NCBI RefSeq assembly: GCF_000317125.1
Contig: NC_019695.1
Span: forward strand, 2,778,336-2,842,335
Reading direction: 5' to 3'
DNA from: Chroococcidiopsis thermalis PCC 7203
Lineage (GTDB): Bacteria > Cyanobacteriota > Cyanobacteriia > Cyanobacteriales > Chroococcidiopsidaceae
Length of the DNA: 64,000 bases
Shown here piece after piece: positions 60,771 to 64,000 of the stretch. Position 1 is the stretch's first letter. The number at the start of each line of letters is the position of its first letter. The notes under the pieces are model-generated. The model saw only the letters and a list, made by a program, of their open reading frames with translations. It was not told where the DNA came from and did not search any database. A program made the translations under genes and the position numbers.

Positions 60771-62558
60771 TCAGTTGCTCCCAGATTGCACCCACCAAAG
60801 ACTGGCATAAATGCGATCGAGTGCTAGTAACTCCTCATGTTTGCCCTGTTCGACAATCTCACCTTTGTCCATGACGTAAATGCGATCGCTGTGGCGAATT
60901 GTGGAAAGTCGGTGAGCAATGGCTATTGTCGTGCGATTTTGGGTAATCTTGGTTAAGGATTTTTGAATTGCGGCTTCGGTTTCGTTGTCCACCGCAGATG
61001 TTGCTTCATCTAAAATCAGTATTGGCGGGTTTTTGAGAATGGCACGGGCGATAACTTCGTTAAGCTTCGCTAACGCAATTCGCTGTCTTTGTCCGCCAGA
61101 AAGCTTCTGTCCCCGTTCTCCAACGATTGTATCGTACCCTTGTGGTAATTCCAGAATAAATTCATGGGCTTCGGCTAACTTGGCAGCATCAGCGATCGCT
61201 TCATGACTAGCGCTAAAGCTACCATAGGCGATATTATCTGCTACCGTACCGTGAAATAAAAACACATCTTGACTTACCCAACCTACGCAACTTCGCAGAT
61301 CGCGCAACTGAAGCGATCGAATGTCAATTCCATCGATTTGAATGCTGCCCTGTTGCACCTCATAAAAGCGTAGCAGCTTGGCTAGCGTGCTTTTGCCCGA
61401 TCCGGTCGCGCCAACAATACCGATGCTTGCGCCAGCCCGAATGTGCAGTGAAATGTTTTTGAGTACTGGAGTAAAGCCGTCATAGGTGAAACTCACGCGA
61501 TCGATTTGCACTTCGCCGCGCACCTGCTGCATCGGCAAAGATCGCGTTCCAGCCGCCATTGTAATTGGTGTCTGCATCAATCCCATGACTCGCCGAATCG
61601 ATGCCATTGCCCGTTGATATTCGTCCAGAATTTCGCTCAATTCGGTAAAGGGCCATAGCAGATCTTGAACGATGAACACTATAAAGCCGTAAGTGCCAAC
61701 GCTGAGGCGATCGCCCAATACTTCCATACCACCTAGATACAGCGTGGTGACAAAACCCAGCAAAATCAGAAATCGAATTAGCGGCACAAAGGCAGCAGAA
61801 AGGGCGATCGCCCTCGTGTTACTTTTGCGGTAGGCATCGCTTTCTTGGTAAACTCGACTGCGTTCGTAATCTTCAGCAGTGAAGCTTTTGATTGTTGCGA
61901 TGCCCGATAGATTGTTAGCTAGGCGATCGCTGATGATGGCAGCGCGATCGCGTACTGCGTCGTAACGGTCAGCCAAACGCGACTGAAAAGCAAACGTCCC
62001 CCACAAAATTAATGGAATGGGCAGCATGGCAAGCCAGGAGATCCCAGGAGCCAGAATGACAAAACTGCTGCCTACAGCGAATACCCGCGTGAAAAAGCTC
62101 AGCAGATCTTGAGCGCCAAAGTTAAGAAAGCGTTCTAGCTGGTTGATGTCGTCGTTTAAGACCGATAGCAGCATTCCGGTACTGCGATCTTCAAAGTAAC
62201 CTAGTACTAGCTGTTGCAAATGGCTGTAGGCATCGGTTCGCAGTTCGTGTTGCACGGTTTGAGCTAAGTTGCGCCACAACTTGTCGGCTCCGTATTGAGT
62301 CAGCGATTCTAAGCCCCAAGTAGCAATTGTCAGCAGCGACAGCAGCAGCAATTGAGTCGCGACATCTGGAATGCCAAAGCGAGCAATGAACGAAGTTTGG
62401 CGCTCGACAACCACATCAACGGCAACGCCAATTAAATAGGCAGGGGCAAGATCGAACAAAGTGCGAAGAATCGAGCAGGCGATCGCACTCCCTATTTGAG
62501 TTCGATAGGGTTTGGCATAACTTAGTAGACGCAGTAAAGGGTGAGTAGAGCTTGCCAT
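60771..62558 (-). CDS. ABC exporter (permease plus ATPase) with insertion after signature
   Basis: 595 residues. A six-helix permease domain (1-310) is followed by an ATPase with Walker A GATGSGKST (383-391), signature LSGGQRQRIA, and Walker B ILILDEATSAVD. Between the signature helix and the usual IARAIL there is a seven-residue insertion, LAKLNEV, encoded by a small palindromic element (61053-61074). The transported substrate is unknown; half-size exporters of this type usually move lipids or drugs. The insertion lies in a structurally conserved helix and may change activity. Confidence 0.9.
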   Translation of the reverse strand: MASSTHPLLRLLSYAKPYRTQIGSAIACSILRTLFDLAPAYLIGVAVDVVVERQTSFIARFGIPDVATQLLLLSLLTIATWGLESLTQYGADKLWRNLAQTVQHELRTDAYSHLQQLVLGYFEDRSTGMLLSVLNDDINQLERFLNFGAQDLLSFFTRVFAVGSSFVILAPGISWLAMLPIPLILWGTFAFQSRLADRYDAVRDRAAIISDRLANNLSGIATIKSFTAEDYERSRVYQESDAYRKSNTRAIALSAAFVPLIRFLILLGFVTTLYLGGMEVLGDRLSVGTYGFIVFIVQDLLWPFTELSEILDEYQRAMASIRRVMGLMQTPITMAAGTRSLPMQQVRGEVQIDRVSFTYDGFTPVLKNISLHIRAGASIGIVGATGSGKSTLAKLLRFYEVQQGSIQIDGIDIRSLQLRDLRSCVGWVSQDVFLFHGTVADNIAYGSFSASHEAIADAAKLAEAHEFILELPQGYDTIVGERGQKLSGGQRQRIALAKLNEVIARAILKNPPILILDEATSAVDNETEAAIQKSLTKITQNRTTIAIAHRLSTIRHSDRIYVMDKGEIVEQGKHEELLALDRIYASLWWVQSGSN

Positions 62559-62588
62559 TATTTAGGATGAAAAAATCAAGTTTGATTG

Positions 62589-62885
62589 ATGAATGAGAGC
62601 TATGCCAAAAATAAGCCTGCTTACGGTGATATTGAGGTTGAAACTATTTTTGATACGCAGCGAAATCATTATCAGATTGTGCATTTGGGTTGGCATCATA
62701 ATCGGTGGGTACATCATTGTGTCATGCATCTCGATATTCGGAATGGGAAGATCTGGATTTTTTACAACTCAACAGAGCATGATATTGCTGCCGATTTAGT
62801 GATTTTGGGCGTGCCGAAGCAAGATATCGTGCTGGGGTTTTATCCTCCTTTTATGCGAGAAATGAGTGATTATGCAGTGGGTTAG
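62589..62885 (+). CDS. xisI: XisI-like protein, N-terminally shortened
   Basis: About 98 residues. PAYGDIEVETIFDTQRNHYQIVHLGW, GKIWIFYNSTEHDIAADLVILGVPKQDIVLGFYPPFMRE match XisI, named from the fdxN excision element of Anabaena. Normal XisI proteins begin with about 18 further residues, which are absent here. The partner xisH, usually just upstream, is missing. The gene may still make a protein but is likely a remnant. Confidence 0.82.
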   Translation: MNESYAKNKPAYGDIEVETIFDTQRNHYQIVHLGWHHNRWVHHCVMHLDIRNGKIWIFYNSTEHDIAADLVILGVPKQDIVLGFYPPFMREMSDYAVG

Positions 62886-62917
62886 AAGTGAAAGAGTAAA
62901 GTGTATTTAGGCAAGAT

Positions 62918-62974
62918 TTAGTGAATATTGACGAGGTAGTTGTAGAGGCGATCGCCTACTGATTTATCTGCATC
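62918..62974 (-). pseudogene. C-terminal coding tail (duplicated remnant)
   Basis: On the minus strand it reads DADKSVGDRLYNYLVNIH then stop, nearly the same as the C-terminus of the partial gene at 63868-64000 (DADKLAGDRLYNYLVNTP). No upstream part of a gene is attached. It marks one side of the DUF433/DUF5615 module. Confidence 0.7.
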
Positions 62975-63032
62975 AAAGTAGCGATCGCAGACCTTTTAGA
63001 GTATTTAGTGCCTGTGTTATCACTGAAAGTTT

Positions 63033-63392
63033 TTAGCTTCTCAAGTATTTGCTGAGAAACTCCAGTTGGCTTTCCATCTCTTCAGCTGTCTTGTTTGAGA
63101 TGAATTCCAGAATCGCTCGAACTTGCTCCCCGACTGAGTAATTTTGGGCAAGGAGGGCGATTCTTGAGTGTTTTTCTCCACTTGCAATGAATTCAGTATG
63201 GAGCTGGTAAAAATCTCCAATGTTATGACTGTAGAGAACTCGCCGTTGCTTAGTTGCTAAACGTAACTGTTCAACATCAATTAAGCCTTCGGTTTGAGGT
63301 TCTTGGACTGCGATCGCATCAATGTTACGGGCACGCAACGCTCTTAGGAGCGAGCGATCTTGAGAATCTTCGTCGAGATAGAGGCGAATCAT
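63033..63392 (-). CDS. DUF5615 PIN-like toxin
   Basis: 119 residues. The DUF5615 pattern IRLYLDEDSQDRSLLRALRARNIDAIAV at the start, VLYSHNIGDFYQLHTEF, and the acidic residues D7, E8 and D9 place it in the PIN-like nuclease fold. It is the toxin of a DUF433/DUF5615 pair. The target RNA is unknown. It begins two bases after the stop of the DUF433 gene, so the two are co-transcribed. Confidence 0.88.
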   Translation of the reverse strand: MIRLYLDEDSQDRSLLRALRARNIDAIAVQEPQTEGLIDVEQLRLATKQRRVLYSHNIGDFYQLHTEFIASGEKHSRIALLAQNYSVGEQVRAILEFISNKTAEEMESQLEFLSKYLRS

Positions 63393-63394
63393 GC

Positions 63395-63697
63395 CTATGC
63401 CATCGATCTTGTAGAAGATCGATCTAACTTTTCAAGGCGTTGGTCTTCTGCTGCTTGATGAGCAATATCAGCTTCGATTTCGGCAACATTAGCGTGGTAA
63501 TAGGCAAGAGCGGCGTAAACTTCGGCAAGCGTAATATTTCCGATGCGATCGCCAATTTCCTCAGCCGCTAGCCCCCGCTTGTACCAGGAAACTATGCGTC
63601 GAACCGTTACGCCTTTACCTGAAATGTGCGGGACACCGCCGTGGAGTCCTGGGGTGCGGTCGATCAAAGTGCCAATATCTACTGTGGTTGTTGTCAT
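63395..63697 (-). CDS. DUF433 antitoxin
   Basis: 100 residues. Typical DUF433 features are GTLIDRTPGLHGGVPHISGKGVTVRRIVSWYKRGLAAEEIGDRIG and TLAEVYAALAYYHANVAEIEADI. It is a winged-helix-type antitoxin that binds DNA and neutralises the downstream DUF5615 toxin. It is transcribed ahead of the toxin gene. Confidence 0.9.
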   Translation of the reverse strand: MTTTTVDIGTLIDRTPGLHGGVPHISGKGVTVRRIVSWYKRGLAAEEIGDRIGNITLAEVYAALAYYHANVAEIEADIAHQAAEDQRLEKLDRSSTRSMA

Positions 63698-63867
63698 TTG
63701 CCGTTATTTTTATGGGTAAAGATTATGACTATTCTAAAGGTAAGAGCTGCAATGGTAGCGATTGCCCTCGGCTCTCACTCCCCCACCGCTTCAACAACTC
63801 GATCGCCCATAAAAAATGAAGTGCGATCGCAAGTTTTATAACTGAATATGGGTGTTTGGACATAGAT

Positions 63868-64000
63868 TTAGGGTGTGTTGACGAGGTAGTTGTAGAGGCG
63901 ATCGCCCGCTAATTTATCTGCATCGCTGCTAGTATCTTCCAAAACTATAAAATGAGAATAGCAAGTCTGCGAGTCGTGAGTAGATAGCATGAGAATGACT
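63868..64000 (-). CDS. Partial C-terminal end of an unknown protein
   Basis: The minus-strand frame enters from the right edge and ends at 63868. It reads MLSTHDSQTCYSHFIVLEDT, then SSDADKLAGDRLYNYLVNTP. No family can be named from 43 residues. Its last 18 codons are repeated at 62918-62974, on the far side of the toxin-antitoxin pair. Confidence 0.55.
   Translation of the reverse strand, partial: VILMLSTHDSQTCYSHFIVLEDTSSDADKLAGDRLYNYLVNTP

Overview
The window looks like chromosomal DNA of a cyanobacterium. The octamer GCGATCGC (HIP1) is very frequent. There are two nblA genes (phycobilisome breakdown), an allophycocyanin alpha paralogue, the cyanobacterial RRM-protein/rpsU pair, a PatA-CheY-CheW-MCP-CheA operon, a DesC desaturase and UPF0182 and xisI genes. 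Duplicated PRC-barrel/DUF2382 stress proteins, a GSP17M-type stress protein and much short repeat DNA suggest a stress-tolerant lineage, perhaps Chroococcidiopsis-like; that genus guess is inference.

Layout. 1-2430: two GT4 glycosyltransferases, the first cut by the window edge. 3296-5248: a PadR regulator and an unrecognised HTH protein. 6072-13466: six stress or envelope genes on one strand, including a 1044-residue membrane protein with about six repeats of 98 residues. 13731-14346: rpsU and an RRM gene with a terminator between them. 14772-21656: nblA, a B12-type radical SAM enzyme, DesC, a second RRM protein, a PII-like protein, an ApcA paralogue and a second nblA. 21657-25229: a decayed stretch with a radical SAM remnant, a fasciclin lipoprotein, a methyltransferase gene with two in-frame TGA codons and a broken crcB. 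25249-27049: a cation/proton antiporter-UspA fusion preceded by a sequence that fits the fluoride (crcB-motif) riboswitch. 27733-29440: pqqA-pqqD-pqqE without pqqB or pqqC, followed by an IS4-type remnant. 29768-44433: mixed housekeeping, transport and envelope genes with two tRNAs. 44662-54740: a complete chemotaxis-like operon with two receptors, of the type that drives pilus motility or phototaxis. 54850-62558: RNase D, a peptidoglycan amidase, SUI1, Pmp3, CobO, a deacetylase, a glutathionyl-hydroquinone reductase and an ABC exporter. 62589-64000: a shortened xisI and a DUF433/DUF5615 toxin-antitoxin pair lying between two copies of one C-terminal coding tail.

The most interesting parts are: (1) the pqqADE cluster with an unusually long PqqA; (2) the fluoride riboswitch, antiporter-Usp and crcB-remnant unit; (3) the 98-residue repeat membrane protein; (4) repeat DNA acting at several scales. 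The repeats include 28-bp palindromes with shared outer arms and exchangeable cores, a 92-bp MITE-like element, and minisatellites that have entered reading frames and encode linkers or a hydrophobic helix. Everything here was read by eye; no database search was run.
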